From TMED109 sp015660425 (GTDB lineage Bacteria > Pseudomonadota > Alphaproteobacteria > TMED109): a stretch of DNA of 64,000 bases. Positions 43,745 through 53,505 of this stretch are shown here, in pieces. How positions within the stretch are numbered: position 1 is the stretch's first letter; each line of letters begins with the position of its first letter. The stretch is from contig JAPYTH010000004.1 in the NCBI GenBank assembly GCA_029936295.1, positions 15,615 to 79,614 of the forward strand. The letters are read 5' to 3'. The notes under the pieces were generated by a model, which was given only the letters and a program-made list of their open reading frames with translations, had not been told where the DNA came from and did no database searches. Position numbers and translations under genes: made by a program.

Positions 43745-45811
43745 TTGAGAACAAAAATAGATAATAATACGTCGATTAGCGCTTGTCCTCATGATTGTCC
43801 GAGTACTTGTGCTTTAGAAATTACTCATGATGAAAAAAAAATATATAAAGTAAAAGGTGCTTCTAAAAATTCATACACTGCTGGGGTAGTATGTGCAAAA
43901 GTAAGTAGATACTCAGAAAGAACACATCATCCAGATAGACTACTTAAACCTTTAAGGAGAACTGGAAATAAAGGTTCAAATGATTTTAAAGAAATTGAAT
44001 GGGACCAAGCCTTAGACATAGTAGCCGAAAACTTTATTTCTACTACTCAAAAGCATGGAACAGAATCTATTTGGCCTTATTTTTATGCGGGAACTATGGG
44101 TTTAGTACAAAGAGATGGAATAAATCGTTTGAGACATGTAATGAAGTATTCTGGTCAACATTCTACAATATGTAGTACAATAACAGCTAGTGGATTTAAA
44201 GCAGGGGTGGGTACTCTTAAAGGTCCTGATCCTAGAGAAATGGCTTTGTCTGATGTAATATTAGTTTGGGGATGTAATCCTGCTTCTACTCAAGTAAACG
44301 TTATGAAACATATCCAAAAAGCTAGAAAAAATAGAAATGCTATATTAATTGTGGTGGACCCTTATAAAACCCGTAGTGCAAAAGTTGCTGATATTCATTA
44401 TCCAATTAAACCTGGAACAGATGGAGCTTTAGCATGTTCAATTATGCATATTTTATTTCGCGATAATTATGCAGATAAAGAATATATGGATAAATATACT
44501 GATGATCCAAAAGGTTTGGAAGAACATGTAAAAAAATATACTCCTGAATGGGGTTCTAAAATAACAGGTTTATCTGTTAGTGAAATTGAAGAATTTGCTA
44601 AAATTTTTGGAACAACAAAAAGATTATATTCAAGAATGGGGTATGGCTTTACTCGTCAAAGAAACGGAGCTTCTTCAATGCATGCAGTAGTATCATTATC
44701 CGCTGTATGTGGAAAATGGAAATATGAAGGAGGAGGAGCTTTTTATAGTAACGCAGATATTTATAATATAGATAAGACTTTAATAGAAGGTTTAGATGTA
44801 ATTGATCCAAATATAAGAATATTAGATCAATCTAGGATAGGAAGTATTTTAACAGGAGATAGAAATGCATTGATGGGAGGAGATGAAGTATACTCATTAC
44901 TTATTCAGAATACGAATCCTCTTGTAGTTGCCCCGGAAAGTTTATTAGTTAGAGAGGGTTTTTCTAGAGAGGATCTTTTTGTATGTGTACATGAACAATT
45001 TATGACAGATACCGCTAAATATGCTGACATAGTTCTTCCGGCTACTACTTTTGTAGAGCATGACGATATATATATCGCCGGTGGACATCAACACATTACT
45101 TTCGGTCCCAAATTAATTGAACCAATAGGGGAATCAAGATCAAATCATACAGTTTTATTAGAGTTATCAAAAAGGTTAGGTGCTCAACATAAAGGTTTTA
45201 ATATGACTGAGAGAGAAATAATTGACTGGACTTTAAAATCTTCTAATCATGGGCCATTAGTAGATTTAGAAAAAAATGGTTGGAAAGATGTTCAACCAGA
45301 TTTTAATACCTCACATTTTATTGATGGTTTTGGTCATAAGGATAAAAAATACCACTTTAAGCCTGATTGGAGTGAAGTTGGCCCTGATTATCATAATATG
45401 CCAGAATATCCTGATTATATGAATACAACAGAAAATACTTCAAAAGATTTTCCATTTAAATTAGTTACAGCACCAGCACATAATTACTTAAATAGTTCTT
45501 TTACGGAAACTAAGTCTTCTCAAAATAAAGAAGTTAAACCAAGAGTTAAAATTCATTCTAAAGACATAAATAAATTAGGCTTAAAAGATAATGATTTAGT
45601 TGTTTTGGGTAATAAAAGGGGAGAAGTAATTATTAATATAGAAGAATTTAATGATTTGCAAGAGGGGGTAATAATTGTTGAAGGTATTTGGCCTAATGAA
45701 GCGTTTGTTGGTAATAATGGTATCAACACTTTAGTAGGTTCTGACCCTGTTCCACCAAATGGAGGTGCTGCATTTCATGACACAGCAGTTTGGATAAAAC
45801 CTAGTTCTTAA
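43745..45811 (+). CDS. Molybdopterin oxidoreductase, DMSO reductase family
   Basis: This 688-residue molybdenum (bis-MGD) oxidoreductase has N-terminal iron-sulfur cysteines CPHDCPSTC plus a further Cys in GVVCAK. It then has the molybdopterin regions (VWGCNPASTQ, KPGTDGALA, LPATTFVEHDD) and a C-terminal dinucleotide-binding domain (LVTAPAHNYLNSSF). There is no signal peptide, so it should be cytosolic. The substrate cannot be told; formate-dehydrogenase-like or thiosulfate/DMSO-type activities are all possible. The start appears to be TTG 43745. It lies 23 bp before msrP. Confidence 0.88.
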   Translation: MRTKIDNNTSISACPHDCPSTCALEITHDEKKIYKVKGASKNSYTAGVVCAKVSRYSERTHHPDRLLKPLRRTGNKGSNDFKEIEWDQALDIVAENFISTTQKHGTESIWPYFYAGTMGLVQRDGINRLRHVMKYSGQHSTICSTITASGFKAGVGTLKGPDPREMALSDVILVWGCNPASTQVNVMKHIQKARKNRNAILIVVDPYKTRSAKVADIHYPIKPGTDGALACSIMHILFRDNYADKEYMDKYTDDPKGLEEHVKKYTPEWGSKITGLSVSEIEEFAKIFGTTKRLYSRMGYGFTRQRNGASSMHAVVSLSAVCGKWKYEGGGAFYSNADIYNIDKTLIEGLDVIDPNIRILDQSRIGSILTGDRNALMGGDEVYSLLIQNTNPLVVAPESLLVREGFSREDLFVCVHEQFMTDTAKYADIVLPATTFVEHDDIYIAGGHQHITFGPKLIEPIGESRSNHTVLLELSKRLGAQHKGFNMTEREIIDWTLKSSNHGPLVDLEKNGWKDVQPDFNTSHFIDGFGHKDKKYHFKPDWSEVGPDYHNMPEYPDYMNTTENTSKDFPFKLVTAPAHNYLNSSFTETKSSQNKEVKPRVKIHSKDINKLGLKDNDLVVLGNKRGEVIINIEEFNDLQEGVIIVEGIWPNEAFVGNNGINTLVGSDPVPPNGGAAFHDTAVWIKPSS

Positions 45812-45834
45812 AAATATTCACTAAAGGGTCATAT

Positions 45835-46821
45835 ATGTTAATTAAAATAAACAAAGAATGGAATATTTACAAAAATATTACTCCTGAAGCAACTTTTATT
45901 AACAGAAGATCTATATTAAAAAGCATGGGTTTTGCATCAATATTTTCAAATATAATTATGAAAAACACTTTTGCCGCTACAGATAAAAATAATAGAAATA
46001 TTTTATATCCAGCTATTGAAAACAAAGAATTTAATTTAGAAGAAGTAGATATTAAAGGTGGTATTAGAAATCTCACTGATGAAAATAGTGTAACAAGCTA
46101 CAACAATTATTATGAGTTTGGTAATACTAAAAATATTAAAAGAGCTGCAAATAAATTAATAACTAGTCCTTGGAATATTAGTTTTAAAGGATTAATTGAT
46201 AATGAATTTGAAATTGATATTGATGATTTGATTAATAACATTAGCTTAGAAGAAAGGGTTTATAAATTAAGGTGTGTGGAAGCATGGTCTATGGTAGTTC
46301 CTTGGAGTGGTTTTTCGTTAAAATCTATAATTAAAATGGCTCAACCTAAATCAAAGGCAAAATTCTTAGTTATGAAAACTTTTTTTGATCCAGATAATGT
46401 TAAATCGCAAAGACAAGATTGGTTTCCTTGGCCATATACTGAAGTTATAACAATTGATGAAGCAATGAATGATCTTGCTTTTATTGCTACAGGTGTTTAT
46501 GGGAAATCATTACCTAACCAAAATGGATCTCCACTGAGGTTGGTGATTCCATGGAAATATGGTTTTAAATCTATCAAATCTATTGTCTCTTTTGAATTTG
46601 TCTCAGATAGACCTAAAACGTTCTGGGAAGAAATTCAACCTAAAGAATATGGTTTTTGGGCTAATGTAAATCCATTGGTAAATCATCCTCGTTGGAGTCA
46701 AGCAGAGGATAAAGATATAGGTTCTAATAGAATGTATGAAACTAAAATTTATAATGGATATGGTAAATGGGTTGCTAATTTATATAAAGATATGGAAAAA
46801 TCGGACCTGTTATATAGATAA
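45835..46821 (+). CDS. msrP: Periplasmic methionine sulfoxide reductase catalytic subunit MsrP
   Basis: MsrP (YedY) is a molybdopterin enzyme that repairs oxidised methionines in periplasmic proteins. The 328-residue protein has a twin-arginine signal (NRRSILKSMGF). The molybdenum cysteine is in YKLRCVEAWSMVVPW, and the conserved LPNQNGSPLRLVIPWKYGFK and NPLVNHPRWSQ also follow family order. An AAAGGG site precedes ATG 45835. The usual haem-membrane partner MsrQ is not next to it; a LysR gene on the other strand follows 9 bp away. Confidence 0.93.
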   Translation: MLIKINKEWNIYKNITPEATFINRRSILKSMGFASIFSNIIMKNTFAATDKNNRNILYPAIENKEFNLEEVDIKGGIRNLTDENSVTSYNNYYEFGNTKNIKRAANKLITSPWNISFKGLIDNEFEIDIDDLINNISLEERVYKLRCVEAWSMVVPWSGFSLKSIIKMAQPKSKAKFLVMKTFFDPDNVKSQRQDWFPWPYTEVITIDEAMNDLAFIATGVYGKSLPNQNGSPLRLVIPWKYGFKSIKSIVSFEFVSDRPKTFWEEIQPKEYGFWANVNPLVNHPRWSQAEDKDIGSNRMYETKIYNGYGKWVANLYKDMEKSDLLYR

Positions 46822-46830
46822 ATATATTTA

Positions 46831-47721
46831 TTAAAACTCAAAATTTTTTACTTTTTCAAGAATAAAATCTCTAAAAGCTGTTACTCTTCTAGTAGCTCTT
46901 AGTTCGGCTGGATAGACAAAAAATGCTTCTATTGGAGGTCCTTCTATATCTTGAAGTATCTGTGTGCATGAGCTAATTTCTTTCACCATTACAGTTGGGA
47001 GAGCAGCTATGCCTATTCCGTTTTCAACAGCTCTTATCATTCCAACAATGTTATTAATTGAAAAGATCGGTTGAAAATTTATATCTAGTTTTGATAGCAT
47101 GCCAGTCAGCCAATTAGTTCCAGGAAATGGTATGTTGGTAGATTCTCCATAGCTTACTATTTTATGATTTAAAAGGTCTTTAACTGAATTAGGGGACCCA
47201 TTTTTTTTAATATAGTCAAGAGAGGCAAATATACCCATATGCCCTGTGAAAAGATGTCTTTGAATTAGATCTGGTTGTTTTGGTGGAGATAATCTAATAG
47301 CTATATCCGCTTCTCTCATTCCTAGGTCTAGTTCTGTGTCACCAACTATTAAAGTAAGAGAAATTTCAGGATATTTATCTAAAAATTCATCTATATGTGA
47401 AGTTAACCAAACAGAACCAAATGCCACTGTAGTAGTTACTCTAAGAGACCCTTGCGGTTTTTCTTTATTAATAGTTAATGAATTCTCAGCTGATGATATT
47501 TTATCAAAAACTTCATTTGCATATTTTAATAATGTTTCTCCTTGTTCTGTCAATAATAATCCTCTTGCATGTCTATGAAAGAGCATTATTCCTATTTCTT
47601 CTTCTAGTTTTTTTATTTGTCTACTGGCTGCAGATTGACTTAAATTAAGTTTAATTCCAGCATGAGTAAAGCTCTGTTCTTGAGCAACGTATCTAAAAAT
47701 TTTAAGTTTTTCCCAGTCCAT
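46831..47721 (-). CDS. LysR-family transcriptional regulator
   Basis: This 296-residue regulator has the LysR N-terminal helix-turn-helix (FRYVAQEQSFTHAGIKLNLSQ then SAASRQIKKLEEEIG), followed by a periplasmic-binding-protein-like effector domain (about residues 90-290). It sits 8 bp after trxB at the end of the carAB-greA-ELM1-trxB run. The target genes are not evident; the msrP pair is convergent to it rather than divergent. Confidence 0.92.
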   Translation of the reverse strand: MDWEKLKIFRYVAQEQSFTHAGIKLNLSQSAASRQIKKLEEEIGIMLFHRHARGLLLTEQGETLLKYANEVFDKISSAENSLTINKEKPQGSLRVTTTVAFGSVWLTSHIDEFLDKYPEISLTLIVGDTELDLGMREADIAIRLSPPKQPDLIQRHLFTGHMGIFASLDYIKKNGSPNSVKDLLNHKIVSYGESTNIPFPGTNWLTGMLSKLDINFQPIFSINNIVGMIRAVENGIGIAALPTVMVKEISSCTQILQDIEGPPIEAFFVYPAELRATRRVTAFRDFILEKVKNFEF

Positions 47722-47729
47722 AATTAATT

Positions 47730-48680
47730 CTATAAAGGTTTAGCATTTAAGGAAAGAAATTTTTCAGCTTCTAAAGCTGCCATACATCCATGACCTGCAG
47801 CTGTAACGGCTTGTCTATAAATCTTATCTTGTACATCTCCAGCTGCATAAACGCCTTCAATATTTGTTTTTGTGCTATCGCTCTTGGTAAGTATATAGTT
47901 TTCTTTATCCATACTTAATTGGTTAAAAAATAATTTGGTATTAGGGTCGTGTCCTATAGCAATGAATATTCCATCTACATCTATCTTAGTTAATTTAGTA
48001 TCAATAGTAGATTTTATTATAGCCTGTTTAACTACTAATGGTGATTCATCTCCGATTACTTCTTCTAATATATGATCCCAAATAACATTAATTTTATCAT
48101 TATTAAATAATCTATCTTGCAATATTTTTTCTGCTCTTAATTTATTTTTTCTATGAATGAGGGTAACTTTAGAGGCAAAATTTGTTAAAAATAAAGCTTC
48201 TTCTACTGCTGTATTACCTCCTCCTACTACCATTACTTCTTTGTTTCTATAAAAAAATCCATCGCATGTTGCGCAGGCACTTACACCAAAGCCTCTAAAT
48301 TTTTTTTCTGTAGGCATGTTTAACCATCTTGCTGATGCTCCAGTAGCTATTATACATGCATCTGAGAAATATTCATCACCATTATCTAATATATATTTTA
48401 TAGGATTTGAATTTAAGTTACATTTTATAACAATTCCATTTACTAATTTTGTTCCTACTGAAAGTGCCTGTTTTTCCATTTGTTCCATTAACCATGGGCC
48501 TTGAACTGTATTTTCAAACCCTGGATAATTCTCTACATCTGTAGTTATAGTGAGTTGTCCACCTGGTTCTAAACCCCTAATCAATACTGGGCTAAGACCA
48601 GCCCTCGCTGCATAAATGGCTGCTGTACAGCCAGCGGGACCTGATCCTAATATTATTAATTGATGATGGTTCTTATTCAT
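47730..48680 (-). CDS. trxB: Thioredoxin-disulfide reductase
   Basis: TrxB uses NADPH to reduce thioredoxin. The 316-residue flavoprotein has FAD loop GSGPAGCTAAIYAARAG, redox motif CATCDGFF, NADPH loop VVGGGNTAVEEA and the C-terminal VYAAGDVQD. All are in normal positions. It lies 20 bp after the ELM1-like gene and 8 bp before lysR. Confidence 0.96.
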   Translation of the reverse strand: MNKNHHQLIILGSGPAGCTAAIYAARAGLSPVLIRGLEPGGQLTITTDVENYPGFENTVQGPWLMEQMEKQALSVGTKLVNGIVIKCNLNSNPIKYILDNGDEYFSDACIIATGASARWLNMPTEKKFRGFGVSACATCDGFFYRNKEVMVVGGGNTAVEEALFLTNFASKVTLIHRKNKLRAEKILQDRLFNNDKINVIWDHILEEVIGDESPLVVKQAIIKSTIDTKLTKIDVDGIFIAIGHDPNTKLFFNQLSMDKENYILTKSDSTKTNIEGVYAAGDVQDKIYRQAVTAAGHGCMAALEAEKFLSLNAKPL

Positions 48681-48700
48681 ATTAATTTCTTTCTTTTTAT

Positions 48701-49696
48701 TTAATTTTTTAAATATTTGTTTTTTATAATTTTTGCAATGTTGTCTGATTCATTTATTGTTTTATATTTTAATTTTTTAATATTTTTTAGATTAAACTTA
48801 TTTATATATTGAGCTATTCCTTTTTTAATTAATAAATTATGGAATAATTTATGCTTTTTTATTGTAATATCACTAGGAGCGAATATTAACAATGGCTTTC
48901 CTGTGGCACATACCTCAGAGCATATAGAAACCGAGTCCCCAGTAACAATAGATAAATCAGCATATGATAAATAGCCATAATAAGGATTAGGAGTATTATA
49001 TTTTGTATCCCAAAAAACACTTCTATTTTTTAATTTATTAATTTCTTTTTTTATTCTTACATAGGCTTCTTTTGAAGTCCTCCTACTAGTTGTTATCATA
49101 AGAGAGCTTTCTGCATCTATGTTATTTTTTATCTCTGTGAACAATGCTTTTATATGTTTTGAAGTAAGTTTATGATTTTTAGTGTCACCTCCAATCATAA
49201 TAGCAATTCTAGGTTGATTTAATAATTCTAATTGTTTTTTCCATTTTAATTTAGATTCATTTAGTAATTCCTTATCAATAATATTTGGTGAGGTTTCAAT
49301 ATTAATAATATTAGTTTTATTAGAAATTTTATCATGTAAAAGCGTAAAAATTAAATCTAAATCTTTATAGGGGTATGATGGCCACATTATTTGAATATAT
49401 TTAGAGTAGTTATTACTTTGTTTTTTTATCCACCGACCTATAGGAGCAGATTTCCTTCCACATCCAATTATTATTTTGGGCCATGGTGGTTTAAACTGTT
49501 GTCTATCATTAATATTTATATGCTTAATAGTTTTTTGCAAAAAAATATTAGGAAATTTAGACAGTTTATTGTATTGAAATGTTTTTGAAATATACTTTAA
49601 TTTTAAAGCTTTACCAATCCCAAGTACCTGAGAACAATTCCCAGCTCTGTCATCTAATAGAAGCCAAATATTATTATCGTTATTTTTAATGCCCAT
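48701..49696 (-). CDS. ELM1/GtrOC1-family putative glycosyltransferase
   Basis: This 331-residue protein has the opening IWLLLDDRAGNCSQVLGIG, typical of the mitochondrial-fission ELM1/nucleoside-diphosphate-sugar-epimerase-like family in alphaproteobacteria. IIGCGRKSAPIGRWI, IAIMIGGDTKNH and the late TGDSVSICSEVCATGKP follow. The fold is GT-B-like, so it may transfer a sugar in cell-envelope synthesis. No substrate is known. It lies between greA and trxB, as often seen. Confidence 0.82.
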   Translation of the reverse strand: MGIKNNDNNIWLLLDDRAGNCSQVLGIGKALKLKYISKTFQYNKLSKFPNIFLQKTIKHININDRQQFKPPWPKIIIGCGRKSAPIGRWIKKQSNNYSKYIQIMWPSYPYKDLDLIFTLLHDKISNKTNIINIETSPNIIDKELLNESKLKWKKQLELLNQPRIAIMIGGDTKNHKLTSKHIKALFTEIKNNIDAESSLMITTSRRTSKEAYVRIKKEINKLKNRSVFWDTKYNTPNPYYGYLSYADLSIVTGDSVSICSEVCATGKPLLIFAPSDITIKKHKLFHNLLIKKGIAQYINKFNLKNIKKLKYKTINESDNIAKIIKNKYLKN

Positions 49697-49705
49697 TATA
49701 TATTA

Positions 49706-50179
49706 TTATTTATACTGAATATTTAAAATTTCATATACAGTTTTTCCTCCTGGAGTATTAACTTCTGCAATATCTCCAACCATTTTACCCATTAATGATC
49801 GGGCTACTGGTGAACTAACAGATATTAGGCCTTTTTCAACATCAGTTTCATCTACTCCAACTATCTTATAAATTAGTTCTTTATTAGTATTTTCATCAAT
49901 TAAATTTATAGTTGCTCCAAATATAATTTTATTTGATTTAATAGTACTTGTATCAATTATCTCTGCCCTTGTTAACTTATATTCTAACTCTAAAATTCTT
50001 CCTTCAATAAAAGATTGTTGTTCTTTAGCCGCATGATATTCAGCATTCTCAGACAGATCTCCATGTTCCCTGGCTTCTGCTATAGCTTTTATGACGTTTG
50101 GCCTATCATCTGACTTTAGTTTTTTTAACTCTTCTTCAAGAGAAGAATGACTATCAGTAGTCATAGGAACTTTTTCCAT
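49706..50179 (-). CDS. greA: Transcription elongation factor GreA
   Basis: GreA rescues backtracked RNA polymerase by stimulating transcript cleavage. From ATG 50179 the protein has 157 residues and begins MEKVPMT, as GreA commonly does. An AAGGA site supports this over the in-frame ATG at 50197. The coiled-coil has AREHGDLSENAEYHAAKEQQ with the conserved Asp and Glu at the tip. The C-terminal FKBP-like domain holds SPVARSLMGK and a GGKTVYEIL end. It lies downstream of carB and upstream of the ELM1-like gene. Confidence 0.95.
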   Translation of the reverse strand: MEKVPMTTDSHSSLEEELKKLKSDDRPNVIKAIAEAREHGDLSENAEYHAAKEQQSFIEGRILELEYKLTRAEIIDTSTIKSNKIIFGATINLIDENTNKELIYKIVGVDETDVEKGLISVSSPVARSLMGKMVGDIAEVNTPGGKTVYEILNIQYK

Positions 50180-50243
50180 TAACTTAATCCTTTTCATTAA
50201 CCTAATATATATAAATATACATTATATTTTTATAATAATAAAT

Positions 50244-53200
50244 CTAATAAGATTGAATTGACTTAACTGTCAATTCATCTTTATTTATAGCAACTATTGC
50301 CTCAGTGGCTGCTTTACTTCCAGCGATTGTAGTATAATAAGGTATATGTGCAGATAAGGCAGCCCTTCTTAAAGAAAAACTTTCTTCAATAGATTGTTCT
50401 CCTTCTGTAGTATTAAATATGATATGAACAAGACCATCTTTTATAGCATCAACTAGATGAGGTCTACCCTCACTAACTTTATTAATTGTTTTTACTTTAA
50501 TATCATGTTGTTCAAGGTATTTTGAAGTACCTCTTGTAGCAATTATATTAAAACTTAAATCCAGAAGATTTTTACAAAAAGATAATATTTTACTTTTATC
50601 TGAGTCTTTAACAGAAATAAAAAGCGTACCTAATTTAGGTAAATCAGCGCCTACTGCCATTTGGGCTTTTGCAAATGCTTGTCCAAAGTTTTGAGCTAAT
50701 CCCATTGCTTCTCCAGTTGATTTCATTTCTGGTCCTAGAAGAGAATCTACACCAGGAAATCTAGCAAATGGAAATACTGCTTCTTTTATTGAAATTTTAT
50801 TAGTTTTTTGCCAAGGTATTATATTAAAACTCGATAATTTTTCTCCAGCCATAACTCTTGCAGCAATTCCAGCAAATTGATTGCCAGTTGCCTTTGCTAC
50901 AAAAGGTATTGTTCTACTTGCTCTAGGGTTAACTTCAAGAATAAATATTTGAGGACTTTTTGTTTCTATATCTTTAATTGCAAACTGTATATTCATTAAT
51001 CCAACTACTTGAAGAGACTTAGAGAGTATTTTGGATTGTTTTTCTATTTCTTTAATCACTGCTTTTGGTAAGCTATGTGGAGGAATAGTGCATGCAGAGT
51101 CACCAGAATGCACGCCTGCTTCTTCTATATGTTCCATAATGCCTGCAACTATTGAAGTGTTTTTATCAGCTATTACGTCTACATCTACTTCAATAGCATC
51201 AGCTAAAAACCTATCAATTAAAATAGGATTTTTTCCAAATAAAGTTATTATACTATTAATATAATTATTTAATAATTCTTCATTATGAATTATTTCCATA
51301 GCTCTTCCTCCTAATACATAAGAAGGTCTAACTAATACAGGATAACCTATTTTTTTGGCTATCATAATAGCTTCTTTAGAAGATGTGCAGATACCATTTG
51401 GTGGTTGCTTAAGCTTAAGTTTTTTAAGTAGTTTTTGAAACCTTTCTCTATCTTCTGCTAAATCTATCATATCTGGTGAAGTCCCAATTATAGATATGTT
51501 TGCAGCTGAAAGTGCATTAGCTAGCTTTAGTGGGGTCTGACCACCATATTGAACTATGCATCCTTTTAATTTACCTTTTTTACTTTCTTTTTTTATTATT
51601 TCTAATACATCTTCTTCAGTTAGAGGTTCAAAATAAAGTCTATCTGAAGTATCATAATCAGTTGATACAGTTTCAGGGTTACAATTTATCATAATCGTTT
51701 CATAATTTTGCTTAGATAATGCATAGGCTGCATGGACACAACAATAATCAAATTCTATTCCTTGTCCTATTCTATTTGGACCTCCACCTAAAATAATAAT
51801 TTTATTTCTATTAGAGACTTCTGTTTCATCAGATATATCATTTTTATTGCTATAAGTTTCTTCATAAGTAGAATATAAATAAGGTGTCTTAGAATCAAAT
51901 TCACCAGCACAACTATCAATTTTTTTGTAAGTCGGTCTAACATTATGCTTGTCTCTTAAAGCTTTTATTTTGCTAGGTTTTACATTTAACAACTTTGCTA
52001 TTCTATTATCTGAAAAACCTTTAGATTTAATAAATTGAAGTTCATCAAAACTACTAGGTATTTCTGAGCATTTAATTGATTTTTCTATATTAATAATTTC
52101 TTCTATTTGTTCTAAAAACCAAGAATCTATTTTTGAGGTTTCGTGAATATTTTTAAGCGACATGCCTTCTCGAAAAGCCTGGGCAATATAAAGAATTCTT
52201 TCTGGGGTAGGTCTAGTCAAAGCTGCAGATATCGATGAGTGATCACCACCTTTTTTGTATCCAGGGATTTTTATATCATTAAAGCCATCTAGATCTGTTT
52301 CTATGGACCTCAAAGCTTTTTGTATAGATTCTTGAAAAGTTCTGCCAATAGCCATTGTTTCTCCAACGGACTTCATAGAAGAAGTCAATGTATTATCAGA
52401 CCCTTTAAATTTTTCAAAGGCAAACCGAGGTATTTTAGTAACTATATAGTCTAAAGTAGGTTCAAATGAAGCTGGGGTTGTTTTTGTAATATCATTTTGT
52501 ATTTCATTTAAATTATACCCAACTGACAAACGTGCTGCAACTTTTGCAATTGGAAACCCTGTTGCTTTAGAAGCAAGAGCAGAAGATCTAGATACTCTTG
52601 GGTTCATTTCTATTACTACCATTCTTCCATCAACTGGGTTTACAGCAAACTGAACATTAGACCCTCCTGTTTCTACACCTATTTCTCTTAAAATATTTAT
52701 AGAAGCATTTCTCATCATTTGGTATTCTTTATCTGTTAAAGTAACAGCTGGGGCAATAGTAATTGAATCTCCAGTATGAATTCCCATAGGGTCTATATTT
52801 TCAATGGAACATATTATAATAACATTATCAGATTTATCTCTTACGACTTCCATTTCATATTCTTTCCAGCCAATAATAGATTCTTCTATTAAAACAGAAT
52901 TAACTGGAGAAGCATCTAAGCCGGTCGTTATTATATTATCAAATTCATCCTTGTTATAAGCAATTCCTCCACCAGTTCCTCCAAGAGTAAATGAAGGTCT
53001 AATAATAAGAGGAAGCCCTATTTCTTTTAATGCATTATCCGCCTCATTTTTATTTTCTGCTAGTATTCCTTTTGGTGTTGTTAAACCAATTTTTTTCATT
53101 GCAGCTTTAAAAAGCTCTCTATCTTCAGCTTTTTTAATGGCTTTTAATGAAGCACCTATAAGTTCTACTTTGTATTTTTTTAATATTCCTGATTCAGCTA

Positions 53201-53504
53201 AATTCATTGCAATATTAAGTGCAGTTTGTCCACCCATTGTAGGTAATAGCGCATCGGGTTTTTCTTTTATAATAATTTTAGTAACCATTTCTGGAGTAAT
53301 TGGCTCTATATATGTAGCATCTGCAAAATCTGGGTCAGTCATTATAGTGGCAGGATTAGAGTTTATTAGAATAATTCTGTAACCTTCTTCTTTTAAAACT
53401 TTACACGCTTGGGATCCTGAATAATCAAATTCACAAGCTTGTCCAATTACAATAGGCCCAGCTCCAATTATTAAAATAGATTTTATATCATTACGTTTTG
53501 GCAT
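50244..53504 (-). CDS. carB: Carbamoyl-phosphate synthase large subunit
   Basis: This 1086-residue CarB makes carbamoyl phosphate for arginine and pyrimidine synthesis. It is an internal duplication: the first ATP-grasp half (IGQACEFDYSGSQACKVL near residue 18; FTLGGTGGGIA), an oligomerisation region, the second half (ILGGGPNRIGQGIEFDY; SYVLGGRAMEI), and a C-terminal allosteric MGS-like domain. The N-terminal half carries EMNPRVSRSSALASKATG. Length and domain order are normal. It begins 1 bp after carA. Confidence 0.97.
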   Translation of the reverse strand: MPKRNDIKSILIIGAGPIVIGQACEFDYSGSQACKVLKEEGYRIILINSNPATIMTDPDFADATYIEPITPEMVTKIIIKEKPDALLPTMGGQTALNIAMNLAESGILKKYKVELIGASLKAIKKAEDRELFKAAMKKIGLTTPKGILAENKNEADNALKEIGLPLIIRPSFTLGGTGGGIAYNKDEFDNIITTGLDASPVNSVLIEESIIGWKEYEMEVVRDKSDNVIIICSIENIDPMGIHTGDSITIAPAVTLTDKEYQMMRNASINILREIGVETGGSNVQFAVNPVDGRMVVIEMNPRVSRSSALASKATGFPIAKVAARLSVGYNLNEIQNDITKTTPASFEPTLDYIVTKIPRFAFEKFKGSDNTLTSSMKSVGETMAIGRTFQESIQKALRSIETDLDGFNDIKIPGYKKGGDHSSISAALTRPTPERILYIAQAFREGMSLKNIHETSKIDSWFLEQIEEIINIEKSIKCSEIPSSFDELQFIKSKGFSDNRIAKLLNVKPSKIKALRDKHNVRPTYKKIDSCAGEFDSKTPYLYSTYEETYSNKNDISDETEVSNRNKIIILGGGPNRIGQGIEFDYCCVHAAYALSKQNYETIMINCNPETVSTDYDTSDRLYFEPLTEEDVLEIIKKESKKGKLKGCIVQYGGQTPLKLANALSAANISIIGTSPDMIDLAEDRERFQKLLKKLKLKQPPNGICTSSKEAIMIAKKIGYPVLVRPSYVLGGRAMEIIHNEELLNNYINSIITLFGKNPILIDRFLADAIEVDVDVIADKNTSIVAGIMEHIEEAGVHSGDSACTIPPHSLPKAVIKEIEKQSKILSKSLQVVGLMNIQFAIKDIETKSPQIFILEVNPRASRTIPFVAKATGNQFAGIAARVMAGEKLSSFNIIPWQKTNKISIKEAVFPFARFPGVDSLLGPEMKSTGEAMGLAQNFGQAFAKAQMAVGADLPKLGTLFISVKDSDKSKILSFCKNLLDLSFNIIATRGTSKYLEQHDIKVKTINKVSEGRPHLVDAIKDGLVHIIFNTTEGEQSIEESFSLRRAALSAHIPYYTTIAGSKAATEAIVAINKDELTVKSIQSY

Positions 53505-53505
53505 T

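Noticed and set aside
46818..46831. AT palindrome ATAAATATATTTAT between msrP and lysR as a bidirectional terminator
   Set aside because: It has no GC pairs and lies across the stop codons; in DNA this AT-rich it could be chance.
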